Positions 46,054 through 56,918 are shown, counted from the stretch's first letter. The stretch: 64,000 nt of DNA from Limibacterium fermenti (GCF_041902845.1 NZ_CP159486.1:2170001-2234000), one strand, 5' to 3'. The notes: generated from the sequence alone by a model not told the origin. Numbers and translations are program-made.

Positions 46054-46665
46054 TTATTCTTCATCCTCCACCTTACGCAGTGAAGTAATCAGATTGTAAC
46101 GGTTTTCCTTTAAGTCCTGCAGCGAACCCATAACGTTCTTTATATACGTATAAGGTGTATCTTGGTCGGCTTTAATAGCGATGACCATCTCTTTTCCTTT
46201 TACTTCCCTGGCCGCGCTCACCCAACTTTTAAATTGGTTGTCGGTACTATCTGTGGGGACACCGTATTGAGGAAGAAGTTTGAGTTGTTCTTCATTCGAC
46301 AAGCCCATAAATTGTTTAAAATTCTGCATGGGGATACCAAAAGAAGTCATAATACTAAAATCTCTTTTCTCTTTATCGGTTAAAGAAACATTATAGTTAG
46401 CTGCCAATTTTTCAAGAATCTCAATTCGGTCCTCTGAATTATCAATATCCAGGAAGACTTTTCCTTCCGGTGAAATCAATACGGAGAAGATATTCTGTTC
46501 GGGGATTTTAATCTCGGAAACAGACATCGGCGTATTAACGGTTACCGGCTCAGGTTTCAAGAAAGTGGAAGTCAACATGAAGAACGTGAGCAACAATACC
46601 ATTACGTCGCTCATCGGGGTCATGTCAATCCATGTATCTCTTTTCTTTAATTTTGGTCTAGCCAT
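46054..46665 (-). CDS. exbD: ExbD/TolR family biopolymer transporter (first copy)
   Basis: 203 residues. The helix MTPMSDVMVLLLTFFMLTST carries the channel aspartate; an ExbD periplasmic domain follows. Two different ExbD subunits in one operon are usual in Bacteroidetes, so a mixed ExbD dimer within the ExbB pentamer is plausible. Confidence 0.92.
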   Translation of the reverse strand: MARPKLKKRDTWIDMTPMSDVMVLLLTFFMLTSTFLKPEPVTVNTPMSVSEIKIPEQNIFSVLISPEGKVFLDIDNSEDRIEILEKLAANYNVSLTDKEKRDFSIMTSFGIPMQNFKQFMGLSNEEQLKLLPQYGVPTDSTDNQFKSWVSAAREVKGKEMVIAIKADQDTPYTYIKNVMGSLQDLKENRYNLITSLRKVEDEE

Positions 46666-46770
46666 TTATCCTATAATTTATCGATTGATTAAACAAATTC
46701 GTCAAAATAGTCATTCGGTAAGAATGTTCGTAAGGCAAAAGGTTTAAACCTTTGCTCACTTTTAACTTTC

Positions 46771-47607
46771 TTAAGAATGTCTAGCTTGGAAGACGTTTAC
46801 GATGGAGAAACCGATTTCGTCGATCGCATACGTAATATTATCAATCTTAGCCGTAAAATAGTTATAAGCAATAATAGCCAAAGCACCGGTCAAGATACCG
46901 AAAGCCGTATTAACAAGAGCTTCCGAGATACCAACCGAAAGAGCGGCCGAGTCCGTACCTCCCGTGCTACTTAAAGCGGAGAATGAACGGATCATACCAA
47001 GTACCGTACCGAACAATCCGGTCAATGTACCCAAGTTAGAGAATGTAGCGATAACCGGTAAGTTTTGGTTCATCGTCGGCATTTCCAACGCGGTAGCTTC
47101 TTCGATTGTTTTGCTGATAGATAAAGCTTTTTGTTCTTTGCTCAAACCGGTAGTATCATGAATCATTTGATCGTAGGTATCGATACCGGCTCTTACAACG
47201 GCTGCAACTGAACCTTTTTGTTTTGCACAAAGTTCACGGGCACCCTGAATATCTTCGGCTTCGAGACGATCTTTAATGTTTGCGACGAAAGTGGTCAGGT
47301 TACCTTTACCTTTACATCTGCCGATAGCAATGATACGTTCGATACTCAATACGATTACCGATAATAACATCGTCATAATAATAGGAATTACGAATCCTCC
47401 TTTATAGATGGTACCTAAAAGGTTTCCTTGCAAAGGAAGATTCGCCCGATCATTGCCAATAAAGTTGGTTGGATTACCGAAAACGAACTGGAAGATACAG
47501 ATAGCTACTACAAAGCAAAGTATAATTACTAAAGCAGCAGAAATACCTTTGGATGATCCTTTCTTTTTTTCAGTTACTTTCTGAGTTCTAATTTCATTTG
47601 TTGCCAT
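46771..47607 (-). CDS. exbB: MotA/TolQ/ExbB proton-channel family protein
   Basis: 278 residues with membrane helices around 23-45, 75-95, 185-215 and 230-255. The MotA/TolQ/ExbB core LPVIATFSNLGTLTGLFGTV and GISEALVNTAFGILTGALAI is conserved. It is the first gene of the Ton operon and forms the stator that turns the ion gradient into motion of TonB. Confidence 0.94.
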   Translation of the reverse strand: MATNEIRTQKVTEKKKGSSKGISAALVIILCFVVAICIFQFVFGNPTNFIGNDRANLPLQGNLLGTIYKGGFVIPIIMTMLLSVIVLSIERIIAIGRCKGKGNLTTFVANIKDRLEAEDIQGARELCAKQKGSVAAVVRAGIDTYDQMIHDTTGLSKEQKALSISKTIEEATALEMPTMNQNLPVIATFSNLGTLTGLFGTVLGMIRSFSALSSTGGTDSAALSVGISEALVNTAFGILTGALAIIAYNYFTAKIDNITYAIDEIGFSIVNVFQARHS

Positions 47608-47705
47608 AATTTGATTTTTTGTGTGAATGATTTTTTGAGTTTTTAATTCATTGATTGTTTATTGATTTATTTAAAATGTACTATATAGTCGTTTTTTTAG
47701 ATTTG

Positions 47706-47713
47706 CAAAAATA
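47706..47713 (-). promoter_or_regulatory. -7 box (TATTTTTG) of the Ton operon
   Basis: The minus strand has TATTTTTG about 99 bases from the exbB ATG. No clear -33 element. From 47714 to 48190 I see no further signal except AT-rich sequence. Confidence 0.4.
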
Positions 47714-48197
47714 CAATTATTTTTCTTATAAAAGAGCGATAAATAAGAAAGTTTACCCATCAAATAAAACTTTTTCCTCTATTTCCATTCAATTGAATGC
47801 AAAATTGAAAATGCAGAATGGAAGGGAAACCTATATTATTATGCTTATTCATTTACTCTAATAAAAAACGTACGCTTTGGTTGTTCTATTTGCCTTATTT
47901 TGATTATCGGGGCAAATATAGTCTATTTTTATATTACTTCAAAACTTAGAAAAAAGAAATCTACAAATTTGAGTCCCCTTAAAAAAATCCTGTCCGCCCG
48001 CCGGGGCCGGATTTCATAACTGTAAACAAAGCATGCACAAAGGTTACGCTAAACCGCATCTTTCTGTTATTGAAAATATTTATATTAAAAACCGCCCGAT
48101 CTATAATGGGCTCTTAATTAACAAATCCTTTTGATATTATCGGAAGGTATCGGATATAAAGAAAAAAAAGGCCCGAAATAGAGAGATGAAAAAAGTT

Positions 48198-48226
48198 TTT
48201 GCTATAAAATTATATTTGTATCTTTG
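48198..48226 (+). promoter_or_regulatory. atp operon promoter
   Basis: TTTG (48198-48201) and TATCTTTG (48219-48226) form a -33/-7 pair with a 17-base spacer. An overlapping TATATTTG (48211-48218) could be an alternative box. The first gene starts about 124 bases downstream. Confidence 0.6.
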
Positions 48227-48228
48227 CT

Positions 48229-48308
48229 CATCCTAAATTTTAGAAGATATATAAGGATGGAAAAGCATTTGTTTTTGAAAGGAAAATCATCGTGTAAAGA
48301 ATGCTTTT
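48229..48308 (+). promoter_or_regulatory. Structured leader of the atp operon
   Basis: CATCCT (48229-48234) pairs with AGGATG (48254-48259), and AAAAGCATT (48261-48269) pairs with AATGCTTTT (48300-48308). Both fall in the transcribed leader before atpD. No known riboswitch class is recognised. Confidence 0.35.
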
Positions 48309-48349
48309 TCGAATTACAAAATACGGCAACCCTATAATAGATTTTGATA

Positions 48350-49895
<1,546 letters not shown>

Positions 49896-49896
49896 A

Positions 49897-50151
49897 ATGA
49901 ATTTAGAGATCATTACTCCCGAAAAAATAGTCTTCCAAGGCACGGTAAAATCGGTGACATTACCGGGCACGTTAGGGTCGTTTCAGATTTTAACGAATCA
50001 CGCCCCGCTTATTTCGACCCTTACCAAGGGCAGCTTGTCGTATGTTTCGGAGAATGATGAACTCACCGAATTACAGATAGAAGACGGCGTGGCGGAAGTG
50101 CATAACAACCGCATTACCGTATGTGTCGAATCCGTATCGAATGAACAATGA
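49897..50151 (+). CDS. atpC: ATP synthase F1 subunit epsilon
   Basis: 84 residues, only the N-terminal beta-sandwich of epsilon (MNLEIITPEKIVFQGTVKSV, GTLGSFQILTNHAPLISTL). The C-terminal helical hairpin that inhibits ATP hydrolysis in many bacteria is absent, as is usual for this phylum. Its last four bases overlap the next start (ATGA). Confidence 0.93.
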   Translation: MNLEIITPEKIVFQGTVKSVTLPGTLGSFQILTNHAPLISTLTKGSLSYVSENDELTELQIEDGVAEVHNNRITVCVESVSNEQ

Positions 50152-50588
50152 AGAAACTGGCGGCCCATCTTTTCATCGTGCACACCCTGGCATTGGTTGT
50201 CGTGGGTTACGGCGCATGGGAAATAATCAACCGTTTTTTTCCACAGATACTGATTGACGGGTACGTAATTATTCCGCTATTCTTCTTTGTCACAGGCGTC
50301 ATCTTGATCTATTTGATGATGAAGATACCCAAAGACAAGCCCAAGCAACTTGTGAACACCTATATGCTTCTTCGTGTGGTGAAGGTGTTCGCTGCGCTGA
50401 TACTGGTCTTGATCTATTGGTTTGCCGACAAAGCGCAAATACGGAATTTCGCCATCATCTTTATCATTTTCTATTTGATTTATCTGATGATAGAAACATA
50501 CATTTATATAAAGATAGAAATGTATTTGAAAAAACAGGGAGAAGGCGGACAATCGTCTTCCGAAACGAATAAACCGGAACAGCAATGA
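50148..50588 (+). CDS. Small membrane protein of the atp operon (AtpI-like position)
   Basis: 146 residues, four membrane helices (about 8-28, 40-60, 75-95 and 100-122) and a polar C-terminal tail (GEGGQSSSETNKPEQQ). It overlaps atpC by four bases and atpB by four bases, so it is translationally coupled to both. It occupies the place of AtpI in other operons and may assist c-ring assembly. Sequence similarity to AtpI is not obvious by eye. Confidence 0.75.
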   Translation: MKKLAAHLFIVHTLALVVVGYGAWEIINRFFPQILIDGYVIIPLFFFVTGVILIYLMMKIPKDKPKQLVNTYMLLRVVKVFAALILVLIYWFADKAQIRNFAIIFIIFYLIYLMIETYIYIKIEMYLKKQGEGGQSSSETNKPEQQ

Positions 50589-51661
50589 AACAGAGATTCT
50601 ATATAATACTATGTTCGGTTCTTTTGCTCTCGTCCCTCGCACTACCGGCACAGGCGGCAGCCGCCCCGGCCGAGAACGGCGGGGAAGACTTGAATGTAAA
50701 GGAGATGATTCTGGAACATCTTGCCGACGCATACGAGTGGCACATTGTCAGTTGGAAAAATAAACACGTCGCAATTTCCCTGCCGGTAATCCTGTACAGT
50801 GAGAACAGCGGATGGAATGTTTTCATGTCCTCGCAGTTCCATCACGGGCATAGCGAATACCGGGGTTTTTCGATCGCTGCGGAAGGAAAATACGCAGGCA
50901 AGATTGTCGAGAAAGATGCGGCGGGGAATGATATCCGGCCTTGGGATTTTTCATTGACAAAAAACGCGTTATCGCTTATCATCTCTTCGCTGTTGCTCCT
51001 GCTGATCATTATGAGCGTGGCGCGATCGTTGAAAAGAAATCCGATGGAAGGCAAAAAAGGGTTTGTCGGGCTGATGGAAATGTTCATTTTATCGATTAAC
51101 GAAGATATTATCAAGCCCGCGGTGGGGAAAGACCATGCACGGTATGCCCCCTATTTGCTGACGGTGTTCTTCTTTATTTTCACGAACAATATTTTAGGAT
51201 TGGTGCCTATTTTCCCGGGCGGCGCGAACGTCACCGGAAACATCGCCGTGACGATGATATTGGCCTTGTGCACCTTCTTTATCATTAACTTGACGGGGAC
51301 GAAAGAATATTATAAGGATATTTTCTGGCCGGATGTGCCTACCTGGCTGAAAGTGCCGATTCCTCTGATGCCGGCCATCGAATTGATCGGTCTTTTCACC
51401 AAACCTTTTGCCTTGATGATTCGTTTATTTGCCAACATCATGGCGGGGCATTCCATCGTATTGGGATTGACGGCAATCATCTTTGTAACGGTGAAACTGG
51501 GTACGACCATTAACGTGTCGATGACGGTGGTGTCGGTTTTATTCACGGTGTTTATCAACCTTGTAGAACTGTTGGTCGCTTACATCCAAGCTTATGTGTT
51601 TACGATGCTGTCGGCCGTTTTTATCGGGATGGCGCGCATGGAACCGCACAAAGTTGATTAG
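50585..51661 (+). CDS. atpB: ATP synthase Fo subunit a with N-terminal extension
   Basis: 358 residues, about 90 more than typical. Residues 1-25 read as a cleavable signal peptide (LCSVLLLSSLALPAQAAAAP), then an extracytoplasmic stretch of about 100 residues precedes the membrane core. The essential arginine is in FALMIRLFANIMAGH. The core forms the ion half-channels against the c ring. The extension is shared by other Bacteroidetes a subunits to my knowledge; its role is unclear. Confidence 0.94.
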   Translation: MKQRFYIILCSVLLLSSLALPAQAAAAPAENGGEDLNVKEMILEHLADAYEWHIVSWKNKHVAISLPVILYSENSGWNVFMSSQFHHGHSEYRGFSIAAEGKYAGKIVEKDAAGNDIRPWDFSLTKNALSLIISSLLLLLIIMSVARSLKRNPMEGKKGFVGLMEMFILSINEDIIKPAVGKDHARYAPYLLTVFFFIFTNNILGLVPIFPGGANVTGNIAVTMILALCTFFIINLTGTKEYYKDIFWPDVPTWLKVPIPLMPAIELIGLFTKPFALMIRLFANIMAGHSIVLGLTAIIFVTVKLGTTINVSMTVVSVLFTVFINLVELLVAYIQAYVFTMLSAVFIGMARMEPHKVD

Positions 51662-51670
51662 CAAATGAGA

Positions 51671-51726
51671 AAATTAGCAAATTAGCGAATTAGCGAATTA
51701 GCAAATTAGCAAATTAGCGAATTAGC
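51671..51726 (+). repeat. 8-bp microsatellite between atpB and atpE
   Basis: Seven consecutive 8-base units of the form RAATTAGC. A little further on, ATTAGAC occurs twice (about 51773-51786). The array sits within the 158-base gap between atpB and atpE. Confidence 0.9.
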
Positions 51727-51819
51727 TGATGAGAAAATAAGGTCAAAAGTCTAAAGACAGGCGACCGATGACATTAGACATTAGACATTTAAGATTATAA
51801 ATAAACATTTAAAAGAATT

Positions 51820-52068
51820 ATGGAACTACTTTCAATTTTATTACAGGCAGCCGATTTGAGTTTAGGAACACTGGGAGCTGCAATAGGTGTAGGATTAGCT
51901 GCATTGGCGGCAGGTTTCGGAATCGGTAAAATCGGTTCGTCGGCGATGGAAGGCATTGCCCGCCAACCGGAAGCAGCAGGAGATATCCGGATGAACATGA
52001 TTATTTCCGCCGCTCTTATCGAAGGCGCTTCGTTGTTTGCTATCGTCGTTTGCGGATTTATATTATAA
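51820..52068 (+). CDS. atpE: ATP synthase Fo subunit c
   Basis: 82 residues, two helices joined by the RQPEA loop (MEGIARQPEAAGDIRMNMII). The ion-carrying glutamate lies in ALIEGASLFAIVV. The glutamine and serine/threonine of Na+-binding c subunits are not seen at the aligned sites, so a proton ring is inferred. Confidence 0.94.
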   Translation: MELLSILLQAADLSLGTLGAAIGVGLAALAAGFGIGKIGSSAMEGIARQPEAAGDIRMNMIISAALIEGASLFAIVVCGFIL

Positions 52069-52080
52069 AAAAGGAATACG

Positions 52081-52581
52081 ATGTCGTTGCTTACCCCTGA
52101 ACCGGGCCTTGTGTTTTGGATGCTGCTGTCGTTCGGGTTGGTCGTTTTCATACTCGTCAAATTCGGATTCCCGGTGATTTTAAAATCGGTGAACGACCGG
52201 AAAGAGTATATCGACAGCTCGCTCCTGGCGGCAAAAGAAGCACACGAAGAACTGGAGAAAGTAAAAACAACCAGCGAAGCTTTGCTCTCGGAAACGCGTA
52301 CCGAACAAATGCAAATTCTGCAAACAACGGAACAGACGCGCGCCAAGATGGTGGAAGAAGCGAAAGCAAACGCTAAACTGGAAGCGGATAAAATAGTAGC
52401 CGAAGCGCGCAAGCAAATCGAAGCGGAAAAGCAAAACGCTTTACAGTCGCTTCGCAGCGAAATCGCATCGCTGTCGATCGAGGTGGCCGAAAAGATCCTG
52501 AGAGAGAAAATCGGTAACAAAGAAGAGCAGATGAATATGATCGACCGGCTATTGGATGAAATAGAAATCTCGAAATCGTAA
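52081..52581 (+). CDS. atpF: ATP synthase Fo subunit b
   Basis: 166 residues: one N-terminal membrane helix (WMLLSFGLVVFILVKFGFPV) and a long charged coiled-coil stalk (AKANAKLEADKIVAEARKQI). It connects Fo to F1. Confidence 0.94.
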   Translation: MSLLTPEPGLVFWMLLSFGLVVFILVKFGFPVILKSVNDRKEYIDSSLLAAKEAHEELEKVKTTSEALLSETRTEQMQILQTTEQTRAKMVEEAKANAKLEADKIVAEARKQIEAEKQNALQSLRSEIASLSIEVAEKILREKIGNKEEQMNMIDRLLDEIEISKS

Positions 52582-52587
52582 GAGTGC

Positions 52588-53133
52588 ATGAATACAGGAC
52601 TTATCTCAACCCGATACGCAACTGCCTTGCTCGACTACGCCATAGAACGGGGCGAGCAGGACAAAGTGTATGAAGCCGTAAAAATGTTGTCGCAAATGTT
52701 TTGGGAAGTGCCCCGTTTCGGCGAGGCGCTGCATAATCCGATACTGTCTCCGGCAGAAAAGAAAAAACTCATTCTCACGGCATCGGGCGGAGAAGTTTCC
52801 GAAGCATGGGATCGGTTCATCGATTTGTTGCTCGAAAACAACCGGATTGAGAAACTGCACTACATAGCTCTCCGTTTTCAGGATTTATATAGAGATAAGA
52901 ATCACATCCTCAGTGCGACTCTCACCACTGCGGTCGATACCGATAAGAGCGTGTACGAGCGACTGAAATCCATCATCGCGAAGCAGACCGGCGGCACGGT
53001 GGAAATGACGCAAGCGGTAGATCCCTCGATAGTGGGAGGTTTCATCTTGCAAATAGGGGATAACCGTTGGGATGCGAGCGTGGCCAGCCAGTTGCGCCGC
53101 ATCAAGAATGAATTGAAAGAAATAAACAATTAA
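52588..53133 (+). CDS. atpH: ATP synthase F1 subunit delta
   Basis: 181 residues, N-terminal helical domain (STRYATALLDYAIERGEQDK) and C-terminal region with VDPSIVGGFILQIGDNRWDA, the standard delta/OSCP end. It begins six bases after atpF. Confidence 0.94.
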   Translation: MNTGLISTRYATALLDYAIERGEQDKVYEAVKMLSQMFWEVPRFGEALHNPILSPAEKKKLILTASGGEVSEAWDRFIDLLLENNRIEKLHYIALRFQDLYRDKNHILSATLTTAVDTDKSVYERLKSIIAKQTGGTVEMTQAVDPSIVGGFILQIGDNRWDASVASQLRRIKNELKEINN

Positions 53134-53140
53134 AAGCCCG

Positions 53141-53160
53141 GCCGAAAAAAGGGTTTCGGC
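53141..53160 (+). terminator. Intercistronic hairpin between atpH and atpA
   Basis: GCCGAAA (53141-53147) pairs with TTTCGGC (53154-53160) over a 6-base loop, 8 bases after the atpH stop. No T run follows, so it is more likely a processing or stability element than a terminator. Confidence 0.45.
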
Positions 53161-53181
53161 ACAAGGCATAGAGATAAAAGT

Positions 53182-54771
53182 ATGTCGAACAATGTAATAA
53201 AGACCAGTGAAGTATCCGAAGTGTTGCGCATGCAACTCGAAGGGATCAGCACCGATATCAAATTCGATGAAACGGGTGTCGTGATGCAGGTGGGCGACGG
53301 CGTGGTGCGCATTTACGGATTGCATAACGCCGAGGCCAACGAACTGCTGCGCTTCGACAATGGAGTGGAAGCGATTGTGATGAACCTGGAAGAAGATAAT
53401 GTGGGAGCCGTATTGTTGGGATCATCGGCCGAGATAAGAGAAGGCAGCACGGTGAAAAGAACCAACCGCATGGCTTCGATTATGGCGGGTGAAGGACTGT
53501 TGGGCCGGGTGATCAACACCGTGGGAACGCCCATCGACGGGAAAGGGAAAGTTACCGGCGAACTATTCGAGATGCCCCTGGAGCGTAAAGCGCCCGGCGT
53601 GGTGTTCCGCCAACCGGTGGATACTCCTCTCCAAACCGGACTCAAAGCCGTCGACTCGATGACTCCTATCGGTTTGGGACAACGCGAGCTCATCATCGGC
53701 GACCGCCAAACAGGAAAAACCAGCATTGCCATCGACACGATTATCAACCAACGGGCTAACTTCGAAGCGGGCAATCCTATCTACTGTATCTATGTGGCCG
53801 TAGGACAAAAAGGTTCGACCGTGGCATCGACCGTTCAAACGCTCAAGGAATACGGAGCGATGGACTACACGGTGGTGATTGCGGCGAATGGCTCCGACCC
53901 CGCTGCGATGCAATATTACGCGCCGTTCGTAGGCGCCGCCATCGGCGAATATTTCCGCGACACCGGACGCAACGCGTTGGTGGTTTACGACGACCTTTCG
54001 AAACAGGCGGTGGCTTACCGCGAAGTATCGCTCATCCTTCGACGCCCTTCGGGACGTGAAGCCTATCCGGGTGATATCTTCTACCTTCACTCCCGCTTGC
54101 TCGAACGCGCCGCGCGTATTATTTCGCAGCAGGAAGTGGCCGAACACATGAACGACCTTCCTCCCAGTTTAAAAGGAAAAGTGAAAGGCGGCGGCTCCCT
54201 CACCGCGTTGCCTCTTATCGAAACCCAGGCGGGCGACGTATCGGCTTATATCCCGACAAACGTCATCTCCATCACCGACGGACAGATATTCCTCGAGACG
54301 GACTTGTTCAACCAAGGCAAACGCCCGGCTATCAACGTCGGTATTTCCGTATCGCGTGTGGGGGGTAACGCCCAGATTAAACCGATGAAGAAAGTGTCGG
54401 GTACCCTTAAAATGGATCAGGCGCAGTATCAGGAATTGGCCGCGTTCACCAAGTTCGGCGGCGATATGGACAAAGTGACGGCCATGACCATCGATAAGGG
54501 AAAAAAGAACGAACAACTCCTTATCCAGCCGCTTCATCAGCCGATGAGCGTGGAAAAACAAGTGGCCGTGCTCTATTGCGGTACGGAAGGCTTGCTGCGC
54601 GACATCCCCGTAGAGAAAGTATCGGAGTTCGAAAAGCAATTCCTCTTCACCCTCGACGTAAATCACAAGGAGACGGTATTGGATCGGCTAAAAAACGGCG
54701 AGTTTAATGACGAAATAACCGCCATTTTACGGAAAGTAGCCGCCGATACGGTGAAACAATTGCAAAACTAA
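53182..54771 (+). CDS. atpA: ATP synthase F1 subunit alpha
   Basis: 529 residues with the non-catalytic P-loop GDRQTGKT (about 173-180) and the conserved ALVVYDDLSKQAVAYREVSL and GREAYPGDIFYLHSRLLERA. It alternates with beta in the F1 hexamer. Confidence 0.97.
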   Translation: MSNNVIKTSEVSEVLRMQLEGISTDIKFDETGVVMQVGDGVVRIYGLHNAEANELLRFDNGVEAIVMNLEEDNVGAVLLGSSAEIREGSTVKRTNRMASIMAGEGLLGRVINTVGTPIDGKGKVTGELFEMPLERKAPGVVFRQPVDTPLQTGLKAVDSMTPIGLGQRELIIGDRQTGKTSIAIDTIINQRANFEAGNPIYCIYVAVGQKGSTVASTVQTLKEYGAMDYTVVIAANGSDPAAMQYYAPFVGAAIGEYFRDTGRNALVVYDDLSKQAVAYREVSLILRRPSGREAYPGDIFYLHSRLLERAARIISQQEVAEHMNDLPPSLKGKVKGGGSLTALPLIETQAGDVSAYIPTNVISITDGQIFLETDLFNQGKRPAINVGISVSRVGGNAQIKPMKKVSGTLKMDQAQYQELAAFTKFGGDMDKVTAMTIDKGKKNEQLLIQPLHQPMSVEKQVAVLYCGTEGLLRDIPVEKVSEFEKQFLFTLDVNHKETVLDRLKNGEFNDEITAILRKVAADTVKQLQN

Positions 54772-54786
54772 GAGGAACCGGTAACA

Positions 54787-55656
54787 ATGGCATCATTAAA
54801 GGAAATAAAATCAAGAATACAGTCGGTGCGGTCGACACATAAGATCACCTCGGCCATGATGATGATCTCTTCCTCGAAACTGAGGAAGATGCAGCGGCTC
54901 ATTCAAAATCTGAGTCCTTATGAAGAAAGGATGGCGCATTTGATGAAAACGTTGATGCAGGCCGATCACGATTTTGTTTCGCCGTTTACCCGCCGACGCG
55001 AGGTGAAGCGGGTGGCTATTGTGGCTTTTTCGTCGAACACCGGATTGGTGGGACGGTTTAACGACAACATCATCGAAACGCTGAAGACCACGGTCGATTC
55101 TTATGCGCATCTGGGAAAGGAAAACATCCTCCTCTACCCTATTGGGAATAAAATACAGAACGCGGTAAAGAAACTGCAACTCACCGGCCAGGCGGAAGCG
55201 CAACGGGTGGTGGCCGATCATCCTTCGTACGACTCGGCGCGCCAAGTGGCGGAAAAGCTCCTGTCGTTGTTTCTGGCGGAGGAAATCGACAAGGTGGAAC
55301 TGATATACCATCACTACCAAAGCAAGAGCAGGCAGATATTGACGCGCGAAACGTTCCTGCCTATCGAACCGGATACGCAAACGGAGGAAACGTCGACCGA
55401 CTATATTTTCGAACCGGACAAACAGACTCTTCTCGACGAGATCATCCCCAAGGTCTTGAAGTTAAGGCTCTATTTCGTGCATGCCAATTCGGCCATATCG
55501 GAGCAGGCCGCCCGTACGGTGGCGATGCAGATTGCGACCGACAATGCCAACGAGTTGCTCGACGAACTGACCCTGCAATATAATAAACTGCGACAACAAA
55601 CCATTACCAACGAGCTGCTCGACATTGTCGGCGGATCGTTCGGAAAAGAGGGATAA
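54787..55656 (+). CDS. atpG: ATP synthase F1 subunit gamma
   Basis: 289 residues. The N- and C-terminal helices of the rotor shaft are evident (SLKEIKSRIQSVRSTHKITS and QIATDNANELLDELTLQYNK, LRQQTITNELLDIVGG). It is the last gene of the atp operon. Confidence 0.95.
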   Translation: MASLKEIKSRIQSVRSTHKITSAMMMISSSKLRKMQRLIQNLSPYEERMAHLMKTLMQADHDFVSPFTRRREVKRVAIVAFSSNTGLVGRFNDNIIETLKTTVDSYAHLGKENILLYPIGNKIQNAVKKLQLTGQAEAQRVVADHPSYDSARQVAEKLLSLFLAEEIDKVELIYHHYQSKSRQILTRETFLPIEPDTQTEETSTDYIFEPDKQTLLDEIIPKVLKLRLYFVHANSAISEQAARTVAMQIATDNANELLDELTLQYNKLRQQTITNELLDIVGGSFGKEG

Positions 55657-55664
55657 AACCAAGA

Positions 55665-55700
55665 GTGTCGCTCCTGATGATAATTCACTAGAAGCGACAC
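55665..55700. terminator. Hairpin at the end of the atp operon
   Basis: GTGTCGCT (55665-55672) pairs with AGCGACAC (55693-55700) across a 20-base loop, followed by CTTTATTATA. It lies between convergent atpG and the next minus-strand gene. Confidence 0.55.
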
Positions 55701-55719
55701 CTTTATTATAAATTCTCTT

Positions 55720-56427
55720 TTACTCGGCTTCCTTTTCCTCTTCTTCCTTATCTCCTTTTCTGGCAGAGCGCTTAGCCTGCGCCACGACTTCGTTGATATC
55801 GCTATAGAGTTTGTCCCAACCCGCTTGTTTGCGCATGCCCGTAAGCAAAGAAAAGTAATCCCTGAGAGCATCTTCCAGTTGCGGCCGAAGGGATGTAGCC
55901 GAAGGATCGCTCCGCAACGCGGAATCTATCGTGCTTTGCTCCAACCTCACGGTACCTAAACCGGTAACCGATTTCGTGAATGCCGCCACTTCTTCTACCG
56001 TCCCTACAGTGGTAACATGCGCCTTGTTCTCTTCAGTATTGATCTGATTCGAAAACGTCAGAAGCGCATTGTAGGCCTCAGCGGCCGTTTTAGCATATAC
56101 ATTTCCCACCGCTTTACTCAATTGATAGAGTATTGCTGCCGCTTCACCTTTTACCGTACCAGGAAAGGCGGATAGCGATTTGAATATTTTGCTTAAGGAA
56201 GTAAATTCTTTCCGGCTTTTCCGCAAAATACCCGCCGCTTGCGGACCGAGTCCGCTATAGGTAGTATCGAGCACTTTAGAATTATACTCGGGTACCACCG
56301 TTTCCAACACTGTAAATACGGGACTGGCAACTACTGCTTCCAGTCCGTTCGTTTTGGTCACTTCCACCGTTGAAGTACCCAATGCTCCCAACCCGTCGTT
56401 GGTTTGTTTACTTAAATTGATTTTCAT
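55720..56427 (-). CDS. Unassigned helical protein (possibly DUF6261-like)
   Basis: 235 residues, no signal peptide or membrane helix, long helices rich in Ala, Ser and Thr, and a very acidic/basic C-terminal tail (RSARKGDKEEEEKEAE). It resembles a group of Bacteroidetes-only proteins of about this size; DUF6261 is a guess. It stands alone, convergent with atpG. Array 3 begins 35 bases upstream of the start codon, where a promoter would be expected. Confidence 0.65.
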   Translation of the reverse strand: MKINLSKQTNDGLGALGTSTVEVTKTNGLEAVVASPVFTVLETVVPEYNSKVLDTTYSGLGPQAAGILRKSRKEFTSLSKIFKSLSAFPGTVKGEAAAILYQLSKAVGNVYAKTAAEAYNALLTFSNQINTEENKAHVTTVGTVEEVAAFTKSVTGLGTVRLEQSTIDSALRSDPSATSLRPQLEDALRDYFSLLTGMRKQAGWDKLYSDINEVVAQAKRSARKGDKEEEEKEAE

Positions 56428-56461
56428 AACGTCACCTTTTAATTATTATAATAAATATTTG

Positions 56462-56700
56462 CCGGTTACAGATGAAAAGGGCTTCAGTCATGTGAAGTGC
56501 TTTCCGGTCATCGCCGAAATAGATTTTAGTCTTATGAAATATTTCCCGGTCATCGCCGGAATAGATACCAGTTATATAAAGAACTTTCCGGCCGTAGCCG
56601 AAATGGATTTCAGTTATATAAAGGATCTTCCGGTTGCGGCCGGAATGGATTTCAGTTATGTAAAATATTATCCGGCCGCAGCCGGTGGTTTAACCGGATA
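56462..56700. repeat. Intergenic tandem array 3, 42-bp period, six copies
   Basis: The CCGG anchor recurs at 56462, 56504, 56546, 56588, 56630 and 56672, exactly 42 bases apart. The unit contains CCGGnnnnnGCCG and a TTTAGTnTTATnAAA-like half. On the + strand it reads as a 14-residue repeat (FPVIAEIDFSLMKY); the minus strand is open in one frame as well. It is upstream of the minus-strand helical-protein gene. From 56701 to 56918 nothing else is seen. Confidence 0.85.
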
Positions 56701-56918
56701 ATAAATTATCAAACCCGTTCCGTTTTCCATAAAAATTAAGATAAAGGTAGAGAGAACCGGAGAGAAAGGAAAGACAGAATGCGCAAAAAAACTGACAAAA
56801 TACGCAATTTTTTTAGAGATAAACTTATTACCGACGACGTCGCACCGAACGACACACCTCTTGCCGCAAACAGGACCAAAAGGAACTATTAGAAACCAAA
56901 TAAGAAGAACAAAGCTTA

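Noticed and set aside
56354..56701. Open + strand frame through array 3
   Set aside because: It begins inside the opposite-strand gene, lacks its own start signals, and owes its openness to the 42-base repeat.
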